Source: Trueperaceae bacterium | GTDB lineage: Bacteria > Deinococcota > Deinococci > Deinococcales > Trueperaceae | Assembly (NCBI GenBank): GCA_007122815.1 | Contig: SKSV01000364.1 | Span: 1-8,178, forward strand | Direction of reading: 5' to 3' | DNA: 8,178 nucleotides | In this document: in pieces, positions 1-4,885 of the stretch | How positions within the stretch are numbered: the first letter of the stretch is position 1 | Layout of the letters: every line of letters begins with the position of its first letter | The notes under the pieces: model-generated | The model's database searches: none | The model's input: the letters and a program-made list of their open reading frames with translations, nothing else | Told to the model about the DNA's origin: nothing | Translations under genes and position numbers: made by a program

Positions 1-575
1 AATATCGACCCTGGCGGCATCACCAGGAAGTACTCGGGTAGCTGGCCCGAGCCGACCACCTCGACCTCGAGATCGCCGGCGAAGCGCAGCCGGTCACCCG
101 GTCGGACGGCGTGGTGTCGCGCGAACTTGTCCTCCACCAACGCCTGCAGTTCGTCCTCGGCGCGCAACGCACGACCCGCCTCGAGGTACGCCTGGTTGAG
201 CCGCGGGCCACTCTCCCGGGTGTCGACGCCCAGGATGCGGCTCGCCACCTGGACCTCGTCCTCGCGCCCGACCACCTCTAGCTGGGTGTCTAGAAGGAGC
301 CGCGGCTCCGCCACGTGCACGCCGGGCACCGCGCCGAACACCGCCTCGACCTCCCCCTGCGACAGCCGGCTACCCGGAGGGAGCGTCAGGCGCAGGTCGT
401 ACATGCGCAGCTGAGCGTAGCTGCGATCGAACGAGGCGACGCGCCAGGTCTCCTGGCCACCGAGTCCGGCGTACATGCCGGTGCCGAGAGCGATGATCAA
501 GGCGATGGCGAGGACCTGCAGCCAGCGCTGGCGCAGGTCGCGCGCCGCCCAGCGCAGCCAGAAACGGAGCCTCAT
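1..575 (-). CDS. ABC transporter permease, FtsX/MacB-like (N-terminal part, runs off window)
   Basis: Only the first 191 codons are present; the gene continues beyond position 1. The protein starts MRLRFWLRWAARDL, a basic amphipathic cytoplasmic stretch. One hydrophobic membrane segment follows at about residues 19-38, and then a soluble region (about 45-191) that looks like the extracytoplasmic MacB-type periplasmic core domain preceding FtsX domains. It should pair with the ATPase encoded immediately upstream to form an exporter or a lipoprotein/envelope-remodelling transporter; the substrate is unknown. The ATG at 575 was chosen because the basic start resembles family members. GTG codons at 584 and 581 are in frame directly after the upstream TAG (585-587) and are alternatives. 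No well-spaced Shine-Dalgarno is visible for any of them, so translational coupling to the ATPase is likely. Family assignment is firm; substrate is not known. Confidence 0.85.
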   Translation of the reverse strand, partial: MRLRFWLRWAARDLRQRWLQVLAIALIIALGTGMYAGLGGQETWRVASFDRSYAQLRMYDLRLTLPPGSRLSQGEVEAVFGAVPGVHVAEPRLLLDTQLEVVGREDEVQVASRILGVDTRESGPRLNQAYLEAGRALRAEDELQALVEDKFARHHAVRPGDRLRFAGDLEVEVVGSGQLPEYFLVMPPGSI

Positions 576-584
576 CTCCACCAC

Positions 585-1292
585 CTACCAGTGCAGCTCG
601 TCGATGGCGGCTCTGCCGCCCCTGGGCGGACCGTCGCCTTCGATGCGGCCGCTGCTCAACTCGACCACCCGGTCGGCGATCCGCGAGATCTCGCGGTTGT
701 GGGTTACCACCAACACCGTGCGACCCTCCTTCGCATGGGCGGCCAGCAGCTTCAGGATCTGCACGCCGGTGGCGAAGTCGAGCTCACCCGTCGGCTCATC
801 CGCAAGCAGCAGCGGGTTGCCGGTCGCCAGCGCGCGGGCGATCGCCACGCGCTGCTGCTCACCGCCCGAAAGCTCGTGGGGGAAGTGCCGCCCCCGCTCG
901 CCCAACCCCACCCGCTCCAGGACTTCGGCCGCGCGGGCGCGGCTGTCGCCCGCCTTCCCGCCCACGTCCAGCGCGAACTGCACGTTCTCGAGCGCGGTCA
1001 AGGTGGGGAACAGGTTGAAAGTCTGGAAGACGAAGCCGACCGTCTCGCGCCGGAACGCGAAGCGCTCCCGCGTGCCGCAGCGCGTCAGGTCGCGACCGCC
1101 CACGACCACGCGCCCGCTGGTGGGCGTGTCCAGCGCGCTGACGACGTTCAGCAAGGTCGATTTCCCGCTGCCCGAGGGCCCCAGGATGACCACGAACTCT
1201 CCCTCGCGGACCTCCAGGCCCACCCCGTCGAGGGCACGCACGCTCACCGGCCCCATGTCGTAACGCTTGACCACGTCCTCGAGCAGGATCAC
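585..1292 (-). CDS. ABC transporter ATP-binding protein, MacB/LolD-type
   Basis: The 235-residue nucleotide-binding subunit has every catalytic motif intact. These are Walker A GPSGSGKST at 38-46, Q-loop Gln90 in FVFQTFNLFP, signature LSGGEQQ at 141-147, Walker B LLLADEP at 161-167, D-loop GELD at 169-172 and switch His198. The NLFP motif after the Q-loop and the short length are typical of the MacB/LolD/FtsE class that energises FtsX-type permeases, which agrees with the permease directly downstream. The start is GTG at 1292, preceded by a strong AGGAGG (1302-1307) nine bases away. The stop codon TAG is followed immediately, in the same frame, by possible GTG starts of the permease. The two genes form one operon, divergent from the TetR regulator that probably controls it. 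Lipoprotein release, peptide export and drug export cannot be told apart from the ATPase alone. Confidence 0.95.
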   Translation of the reverse strand: MILLEDVVKRYDMGPVSVRALDGVGLEVREGEFVVILGPSGSGKSTLLNVVSALDTPTSGRVVVGGRDLTRCGTRERFAFRRETVGFVFQTFNLFPTLTALENVQFALDVGGKAGDSRARAAEVLERVGLGERGRHFPHELSGGEQQRVAIARALATGNPLLLADEPTGELDFATGVQILKLLAAHAKEGRTVLVVTHNREISRIADRVVELSSGRIEGDGPPRGGRAAIDELHW

Positions 1293-1431
1293 CTCGGTCT
1301 TCCTCCTCTGCCCTTCTCGGCCGCCGCGACTTCGCAGTACGCCAGCATCGCTTCAGGGCGATACCGCCGGCGGCCGACGGAACTCGGCGCTCCAACCTGG
1401 CCCGAGACCGCTACGATGGGTGCGACATTGC

Positions 1432-1445
1432 GTCGCATACGCGAC
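1432..1445. promoter_or_regulatory. Putative TetR operator O1, with overlapping palindrome
   Basis: GTCGC-ATAC-GCGAC is a perfect 5-bp-arm palindrome, and it overlaps a second one, TGCGAC-ATTGC-GTCGCA, at 1421-1437. Eleven bases of O1 (1435-1445) recur as an exact inverted copy at 1512-1522. Paired copies in a regulator/transporter divergent intergenic region are the usual form of TetR-family operators. On the minus strand a weak promoter-like pair, TTGCGA (1456-1461) and TATGCG (1434-1439) with a 16-bp spacer, would place O1 over the -10 of the exporter operon. The promoter is speculative; the repeat itself is seen directly. Confidence 0.55.
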
Positions 1446-1511
1446 ACCGGAGCGCTCGCAACCACGATGCGTCACCGGCGCCGTCGGGGCAACCGTCATC
1501 GGCATCGAGTC

Positions 1512-1525
1512 GTCGCGTATGCAGC
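1512..1525. promoter_or_regulatory. Putative TetR operator O2, next to the tetR ribosome binding site
   Basis: GTCGCGTATGC (1512-1522) is an exact inverted copy of 1435-1445. Read as a 14-bp box it is GTCGC-GTAT-GCAGC, which differs from the O1 palindrome at only two positions in the right arm. Its centre is 80 bp from that of O1. It lies 6 bases before the AGGAGG of the TetR gene, so a bound repressor would block transcription of its own gene. Function is inferred. Confidence 0.5.
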
Positions 1526-1547
1526 ACTCAGAGGAGGGTGTTGCACG

Positions 1548-2183
1548 ATGGCCCAAGGACCGGCAGCGCGACGTGGCGCAGCGAAAGACCTCCGCGTCGT
1601 GCGCACACTGAAGGCGATCCAGGACGCGTTCACCTCGCTGGTGAGCGAGCGCGGTTTCGACGCCGTGACGGTCCGCGCCGTGACCGAGCGGGCGATGGTG
1701 AACCGGGCGACCTTCTACCGGCACTTCCGCGACAAGAACGACCTCGTGCGCTGGATCGTGGATCGTGTGCTCGCCGACCTCGCCTGGCGACCCGTGCCGT
1801 CCAACCAACTCGAGTTCTCGATCGAGGCCGTGGTGGACCACATCGAGGCCGTTCTCCGGCGCATGGCGGCGCACTCCGACCTCTTCCGCACGGTCCTCGT
1901 GCTCGGGGACTGCCAGCGTTTGACGCTGAAGTTCCAGCGCTTCGTGGAGGAGATCATCGAGCATCGGCTGCAGGCCATCGGCGCCAGCGAGCCGCTCATC
2001 CCCAGAGCGGTGGTCATCCCCATCGTGAGTCGCTGGGGAGTCACGTTCCTCAGCTGGTGGCTGGCGGAGGGGATGCCGTACCCACCCAGGGAGACGGCCG
2101 TCTACATGGTCAAGTTGCTCGTCGTGGGGCCGTACCGTTGCCTGGGTCTGGAGCCTCTCGCCGAGGGCGTAGACCCCTCGTAG
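1548..2183 (+). CDS. TetR/AcrR-family transcriptional regulator
   Basis: The 211-residue protein has a TetR-type DNA-binding domain at about residues 20-68: helix AIQDAFTSLVSERGF, then DAVTVRAVTERAMVNRATFYRHFRDK in which the TFYRHF recognition-helix signature is diagnostic. The rest (about 75-211) is an all-helical ligand-binding and dimerisation region, not recognisable to a specific ligand class; one Cys (in LGDCQRL) is visible. The ATG at 1548 was chosen because AGGAGG lies at 1532-1537, ten bases upstream. The frame stays open much further upstream, but that extension is low-complexity antisense to the ABC operon. The gene is divergent from the exporter, and two matching palindromic boxes lie between them, so it is most likely a repressor of itself and of the exporter. 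Inducer unknown. Confidence 0.93.
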   Translation: MAQGPAARRGAAKDLRVVRTLKAIQDAFTSLVSERGFDAVTVRAVTERAMVNRATFYRHFRDKNDLVRWIVDRVLADLAWRPVPSNQLEFSIEAVVDHIEAVLRRMAAHSDLFRTVLVLGDCQRLTLKFQRFVEEIIEHRLQAIGASEPLIPRAVVIPIVSRWGVTFLSWWLAEGMPYPPRETAVYMVKLLVVGPYRCLGLEPLAEGVDPS

Positions 2184-2190
2184 TCGAGGG
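2175..2190 (+). terminator. Short hairpin over the tetR stop codon
   Basis: CCCTCG (2175-2180), loop TAGT, CGAGGG (2185-2190) forms a perfect 6-bp stem whose loop contains the TAG stop codon. There is no T tract after it, so termination is only a possibility. Confidence 0.25.
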
Positions 2191-2228
2191 TGCAGCGGGC
2201 GCGGGCCCGGCACCATCGCCGTTCTCGA

Positions 2229-2246
2229 CTGGGGCTATCGCCCCAG
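2229..2246. terminator. Hairpin between convergent tetR and mazF-like genes
   Basis: CTGGGGC (2229-2235), loop TATC, GCCCCAG (2240-2246) is a perfect 7-bp stem with a tetraloop. It sits where the plus-strand TetR gene and the minus-strand toxin gene converge, and overlaps the last codons of the toxin gene. It could act as a bidirectional terminator; neither side has a clear T run. Confidence 0.35.
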
Positions 2247-2576
2247 GACGACGTCGATCCCGGCGAAGACGAGCGCGACCTCTCGGTCGGATAGTCTGCC
2301 TACGCGCTCGTCCAGGACACTCCGGTCGAGGGACACGACCTGAGACACGTTGGCCACGGAGTCCTTCGGCAGTCCGGTGGCTGCGGCCTCGAGGCAGACG
2401 TTGCCCGGCGCCTGGCACCAGCGAAGGTTGCTAGTCAGCGGCACGCACACGACCGTGGCAATGCGGCTTCGGTTGAACGCGTCGCATTGGACGACGAGCA
2501 CCGGGCGCCGAAACCCCGGTTCGGATGCAGAAGGCTCGGCGAGGTCGGCCCACCAGACCTCCCCTTGCGCGATCAC
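2235..2576 (-). CDS. MazF/PemK-family toxin (endoribonuclease-like)
   Basis: This 113-residue protein has the MazF/PemK SH3-like fold signatures in order: GEVWWADL (5-12), RRPVLVVQ (23-30) with the basic residue usually involved in RNA cleavage, VPLTSN (45-50) with the conserved Thr-Ser, and LPKDSVANVSQV (69-80). Family members cut mRNA at short specific sequences and arrest growth; the cut sequence here cannot be predicted. The GTG start at 2576 overlaps the antitoxin stop codon as GTGA (2573-2576), so toxin translation is coupled to the antitoxin. Length is normal and no key motif is missing, so it should be active. A hairpin lies at its 3' end. Confidence 0.9.
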   Translation of the reverse strand: MIAQGEVWWADLAEPSASEPGFRRPVLVVQCDAFNRSRIATVVCVPLTSNLRWCQAPGNVCLEAAATGLPKDSVANVSQVVSLDRSVLDERVGRLSDREVALVFAGIDVVLGR

Positions 2577-2806
2577 CAGTCGCTACGCGCGACGGCGCGG
2601 CGTCCGGCACGTGCGACAAACGCGTCTACTGTGGGCTCCTCCGCCACGATGGCGTCGAGCGCGGCGGTCACGGAGGATGGGTCGTGCCGGGCCACGAACT
2701 CGCACAGCGCCCGGCTGTAGAGCTGGCTCCGCGAGTGGCCCAGCTTCCGCGCGAGCCGGTCGGCGTCTTCGAACACGTCGTCGGGGATGGACACCGCGGT
2801 CTTCAT
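2573..2806 (-). CDS. Ribbon-helix-helix antitoxin (MazE/CopG-like)
   Basis: The 77-residue protein begins MKTAVSIPDDVFEDADRLAR. This gives the strand (TAVSIP) and first helix of a ribbon-helix-helix DNA-binding domain, continued by KLGHSRSQLYSRALCEFVARH to about residue 42. The acidic and hydrophobic tail (about 43-77, PSSVTAALDAIVAEEPTVDAF) is the expected toxin-binding part. The ATG at 2806 was preferred to an in-frame ATG at 2869 because an extended -10 box lies between them. It heads a two-gene operon with the MazF-like toxin, its stop codon overlapping the toxin GTG. As in other modules of this kind, it probably neutralises the toxin and represses the shared promoter. Confidence 0.88.
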   Translation of the reverse strand: MKTAVSIPDDVFEDADRLARKLGHSRSQLYSRALCEFVARHDPSSVTAALDAIVAEEPTVDAFVARAGRRAVARSDW

Positions 2807-2812
2807 ACCCTG

Positions 2813-2821
2813 AGTATAACA
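2813..2821 (-). promoter_or_regulatory. Extended -10 promoter of the antitoxin-toxin operon, probably leaderless
   Basis: Read on the minus strand the sequence is TGT-TATACT. This is an extended -10 (TGn) plus a hexamer with 5 of 6 consensus bases. Only 6 bases (CAGGGT) separate it from the ATG at 2806, so transcription would begin at or next to the start codon, and no Shine-Dalgarno is possible. No good -35 is seen, which an extended -10 can tolerate. Confidence 0.6.
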
Positions 2822-2885
2822 GGTGCGCCCACTTCCGCGGGCACCGAAGGTCTCTTCGCCCGGCGGCACGCACGCCCGACCGGCG

Positions 2886-3281
2886 TCACGGTTCGTTTGG
2901 CGCGACGACCTCCAACTTGATGCGGTCCGGGTCCTCGCAGAACACGGCGTAGTAGCCGGGGGAGGTGGCGAACGGGTAACGATCGTCGTAGAGCAGCGGG
3001 AACCCCGCCTCCCGGACCCACCGGCGCACCTCGTCGACGTGCTCGCGCGACCGCGCTCGGAACGCCAGATGGTTGAGGCCGACCCTCCGGCGGTGGTACC
3101 CCGCCACGAGGTGCTCGGGCGACACCTGCACGAGGCACACGTAGGGGTCGTGTTCCCCTGAGAAGTAGTTGACGCCCTGCGACCAGCGCTCCTCTTCGTA
3201 CCCGAGCAGGCTCATTAACGGGGTCCAGAACATGATCGAGCGCTCCAAGGCGCTTACGTAGATCTCGACGTGGTGCAGCAT
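2886..3281 (-). CDS. VOC-family (glyoxalase/dioxygenase fold) protein
   Basis: The 131-residue protein shows the paired beta-alpha-beta-beta-beta modules of the vicinal-oxygen-chelate fold. The first starts MLHHVEIYVSALERSIMFW and the second is centred on LNHLAFRARS. Likely metal ligands are His4, His71 and Glu124 (in IKLEVVA), the usual spacing for this fold. The DPDRIKLEVV ending is typical of glyoxalase/bleomycin-resistance-like members. Substrate cannot be predicted: related proteins include glyoxalases, fosfomycin-modifying enzymes, extradiol dioxygenases and drug-binding proteins. No Shine-Dalgarno precedes the ATG at 3281, and TATCTC (3291-3296) is a weak -10 candidate. The antitoxin operon follows 79 bases downstream on the same strand. 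Confidence 0.88.
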   Translation of the reverse strand: MLHHVEIYVSALERSIMFWTPLMSLLGYEEERWSQGVNYFSGEHDPYVCLVQVSPEHLVAGYHRRRVGLNHLAFRARSREHVDEVRRWVREAGFPLLYDDRYPFATSPGYYAVFCEDPDRIKLEVVAPNEP

Positions 3282-3313
3282 CAGTTACCCGAGATACAGG
3301 CTCGGTCGATGGG

Positions 3314-3350
3314 GCCGGGCAGCACCCGCTCTAAGCGCACGCTACCCGGC
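3314..3350. terminator. Symmetrical 37-base imperfect hairpin
   Basis: Between the PhnB-like gene and the VOC gene is a dyad. Its layers are GCCGGG/CCCGGC outer arms (3314-3319 with 3345-3350), a C.A mismatch, AGC/GCT (3321-3323 with 3341-3343), a 3x3 internal loop, and CGCT/AGCG (3327-3330 with 3334-3337) around a CTA loop. It lies 28 bases past the PhnB-like stop, where a terminator of the hydrolase operon would be expected. There is no T tract. It could instead be a regulatory site for the VOC gene that starts 33 bases further on. Confidence 0.4.
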
Positions 3351-3377
3351 GCCACTGGGCTTCCGAAAGCCGCCACG

Positions 3378-3809
3378 TCAGCCCGCCGCAGCGAAGTCCA
3401 GCGGCAACGACAACTGCCACGACACACCGAATCGGTCGCTCAGCCAGGCGTACTTCGCGGCGAACCCATGCTCCGTCGAGAGCGGCATCATGACGACGCC
3501 GCCCTCGCTCAGACCGGCGAACAGGCGATCGATCTCCTCTTCGCTCTCGCAGGCCACGAACAGGGAGAGCGAGGGCGTGAAGTCGAACTCGTGCACGGGC
3601 GGGCTGTCGATCGCCATGAGCACCTGGTCGCCGATGCGGAACGTGGCGTGCATGATCGTGCCCTCGGCGCCCGGGCCCTCGGGTCCGTACCGGTGCACGG
3701 CGACGACCTCCGCGTCGTCGAAGATCTCCATGTAGGCGTCCAGCGCCTCTTGGGCGCGCCCTGTGAACATGAGGAACGGCGTGACCTTGTTCGTCGTCGT
3801 GCTTTCCAT
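3378..3809 (-). CDS. PhnB/YjdN-like VOC-family protein
   Basis: The 143-residue protein matches the PhnB-like (formerly 3-demethylubiquinone-9 methyltransferase-like) branch of the VOC fold. It has KVTPFLMFTGRAQEALDAYMEIF at the start, the GPGAEGTIMHATFRIGDQVLMAID strand pair in the middle, and the characteristic GFAAKYAWLSDRFGVSWQLSLP end. Function in this branch is generally unassigned despite the old methyltransferase name. The ATG at 3809 has AAGGGAG seven bases upstream. Only 13 bases separate it from the stop of the alpha/beta hydrolase gene, so the two are an operon. A large hairpin lies just beyond its stop. Confidence 0.9.
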   Translation of the reverse strand: MESTTTNKVTPFLMFTGRAQEALDAYMEIFDDAEVVAVHRYGPEGPGAEGTIMHATFRIGDQVLMAIDSPPVHEFDFTPSLSLFVACESEEEIDRLFAGLSEGGVVMMPLSTEHGFAAKYAWLSDRFGVSWQLSLPLDFAAAG

Positions 3810-3822
3810 GTCCGTGCTCCCT

Positions 3823-4698
3823 TCAGGTCGGTTCGTCGCTCGACAGCCAGCCGCCCTCGCGCACGAAACCGTCGATCAGCGCGTTGACCCGATCCGGCTC
3901 CTCGTGCTGCAGCCAGTGCGTGGCGGACTCGATGACCACGAGGCGTCCGTCGTCGCACAACTCGATGCTGGGTTGCGCCATCTCGCGGCCCAGGAAACGG
4001 TCCTGCGCGCCCCAAACGAGCAGGGTCGGCACAGCGATGCGCGGGTCACTCCCGCGGGCCGGCGGGTGCCGCAGGGCGGCCCGGTACCAGTCGAGCATGG
4101 CGCGGAGTGCGGTCGGACCAGCCCAGGACCGGCGGTACTCGGCGAGGTCGGCCTCGCTGAACGTGCCGGGGCGACTCGTCGCCACAAGAGCCCGGGCGAG
4201 CGCCCGTCCGTCCTCGCGTCCCAGCGAACGCTCCGGGAACCGGGGTACCTGGAAAGCGAGGATGTAGAGGCTGCGCCGCAGCTGCGCGAGGTTCGTGCGC
4301 AGGTGCGCGCGCATGACGCTCGGGTGCGGCACGTTGAGCACCACCAGCTTCGAGATCCGCTGAGGTGAGCGACGCGCCACGTGCCAGGCGACCGCGCCGC
4401 CCCAATCGTGACCGACCAGCACGGCCTGCCGCCGTCCGGCCGCGTCGATCAGACCCGTGACGTCGGCCGCCAACACGTCGAGCCCGTACGCGGCGATCCG
4501 TTCGGGCTTGTCGCTCGCGCCATAGCCCCGCTGATCGGGCGCCCACACGCGATACCCCGCGGCCGCCAGGTACGGGACCTGATGGCGCCAGCCGTAGGCG
4601 CCCTCGGGGAAGCCGTGAAGCAACAGCACCAGCGGGCCGTCCTCGGGTCCTGCGACGCGCACGTGCAGGCGCACGCCGTTGGTGTCGACGACGTGCAC
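3823..4698 (-). CDS. Alpha/beta hydrolase, epoxide-hydrolase-like
   Basis: With GTG at 4698 as start the protein has 291 residues. Active-site features are complete: the oxyanion motif HGFPEG at 28-33, nucleophile Asp98 in GHDWGG, acid Asp233 in WGAQDRFLG and base His261 in SATHWLQHEEPDR. Two cap tyrosines, Tyr145 (SLYILAFQ) and Tyr205 (LDWYRA), sit where epoxide hydrolases place the pair that polarises the epoxide oxygen. That makes epoxide hydrolase more likely than haloalkane dehalogenase or esterase. GTG 4698 has GGGAG (4709-4713) ten bases upstream. The frame stays open to 4992, but that extension crosses a gene remnant and the divergent ATPase promoter. It is followed 13 bases later by the PhnB-like gene. 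The physiological epoxide is unknown. Confidence 0.85.
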   Translation of the reverse strand: MHVVDTNGVRLHVRVAGPEDGPLVLLLHGFPEGAYGWRHQVPYLAAAGYRVWAPDQRGYGASDKPERIAAYGLDVLAADVTGLIDAAGRRQAVLVGHDWGGAVAWHVARRSPQRISKLVVLNVPHPSVMRAHLRTNLAQLRRSLYILAFQVPRFPERSLGREDGRALARALVATSRPGTFSEADLAEYRRSWAGPTALRAMLDWYRAALRHPPARGSDPRIAVPTLLVWGAQDRFLGREMAQPSIELCDDGRLVVIESATHWLQHEEPDRVNALIDGFVREGGWLSSDEPT

Positions 4699-4721
4699 GT
4701 CGGCGCTGCTCCCGACACCCG

Positions 4722-4799
4722 TCAACGGTGTTGATCCACTAGGATCGGGTTCCCGTCCGGGTCCTCGATCGCGAAGCTCGCCTGTTCTTCTCGAACATG
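4722..4799 (-). pseudogene. C-terminal remnant of a VOC-family gene
   Basis: Minus-strand translation ends ASFAIEDPDGNPILVDQHR followed by TGA at 4722-4724. The DPDGNPILVD block is the standard last strand of glyoxalase/bleomycin-resistance VOC proteins. Upstream of this the frame gives only a few plausible residues (HVREEQ). A MFEKN start at 4798 would need a one-base frameshift to join. About 100 N-terminal residues are missing, and the missing end faces the ATPase gene. It lies 23 bases upstream of the hydrolase GTG, so it was probably once the first gene of that operon. It is too short to be a working protein. Confidence 0.7.
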
Positions 4800-4849
4800 G
4801 CGGCATCCTAGCGCCTCGCCGCTGCACGGGCTCGCGCATCCGTACACGC

Positions 4850-4878
4850 TTGCAATCCTGGTTGCATGCATGTACGAT
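4850..4878 (+). promoter_or_regulatory. ATPase promoter, TTGCAA-N17-TACGAT, likely leaderless
   Basis: A -35 of TTGCAA (4850-4855) and a -10 of TACGAT (4873-4878), each 4 of 6 consensus, are separated by the optimal 17 bp. The -10 ends 7 bases before the ATG at 4886, so the transcript should begin at the start codon; no Shine-Dalgarno precedes it. Confidence 0.6.
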
Positions 4879-4882
4879 TGCA
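4851..4882. promoter_or_regulatory. 32-bp dyad over the ATPase promoter (putative operator)
   Basis: Outer arms TGCAATC (4851-4857) and GATTGCA (4876-4882) are perfect inverted copies. The inner 8-bp palindrome TGCATGCA (4863-4870) shares exactly the same centre of symmetry; 12 of 16 base pairs match. The dyad covers both promoter boxes, so a bound dimer would block RNA polymerase. Which protein binds is unknown; the ATPase itself has a winged-helix-like segment. Confidence 0.5.
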
Positions 4883-4885
4883 GGC

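Noticed and set aside
315..1547. Long upstream extension of the TetR reading frame
   Set aside because: It is antisense to the clear ABC ATPase and rich in shadow-type composition; a strong SD supports ATG 1548.
2845..2858. CGAAG/CTTCG hairpin between the VOC gene and the antitoxin
   Set aside because: Only 5 bp with no T tract; too weak to call a terminator.
2807..2869. Upstream ATG (2869) for the MazE-like antitoxin
   Set aside because: It lies upstream of the extended -10 box at 2813-2821; the RHH fold begins at MKTAVSIP.
4679..4885. N-terminal extension of the ATPase frame
   Set aside because: It lies upstream of the promoter and start site inferred at 4850-4886 and overlaps the VOC remnant and hydrolase start.
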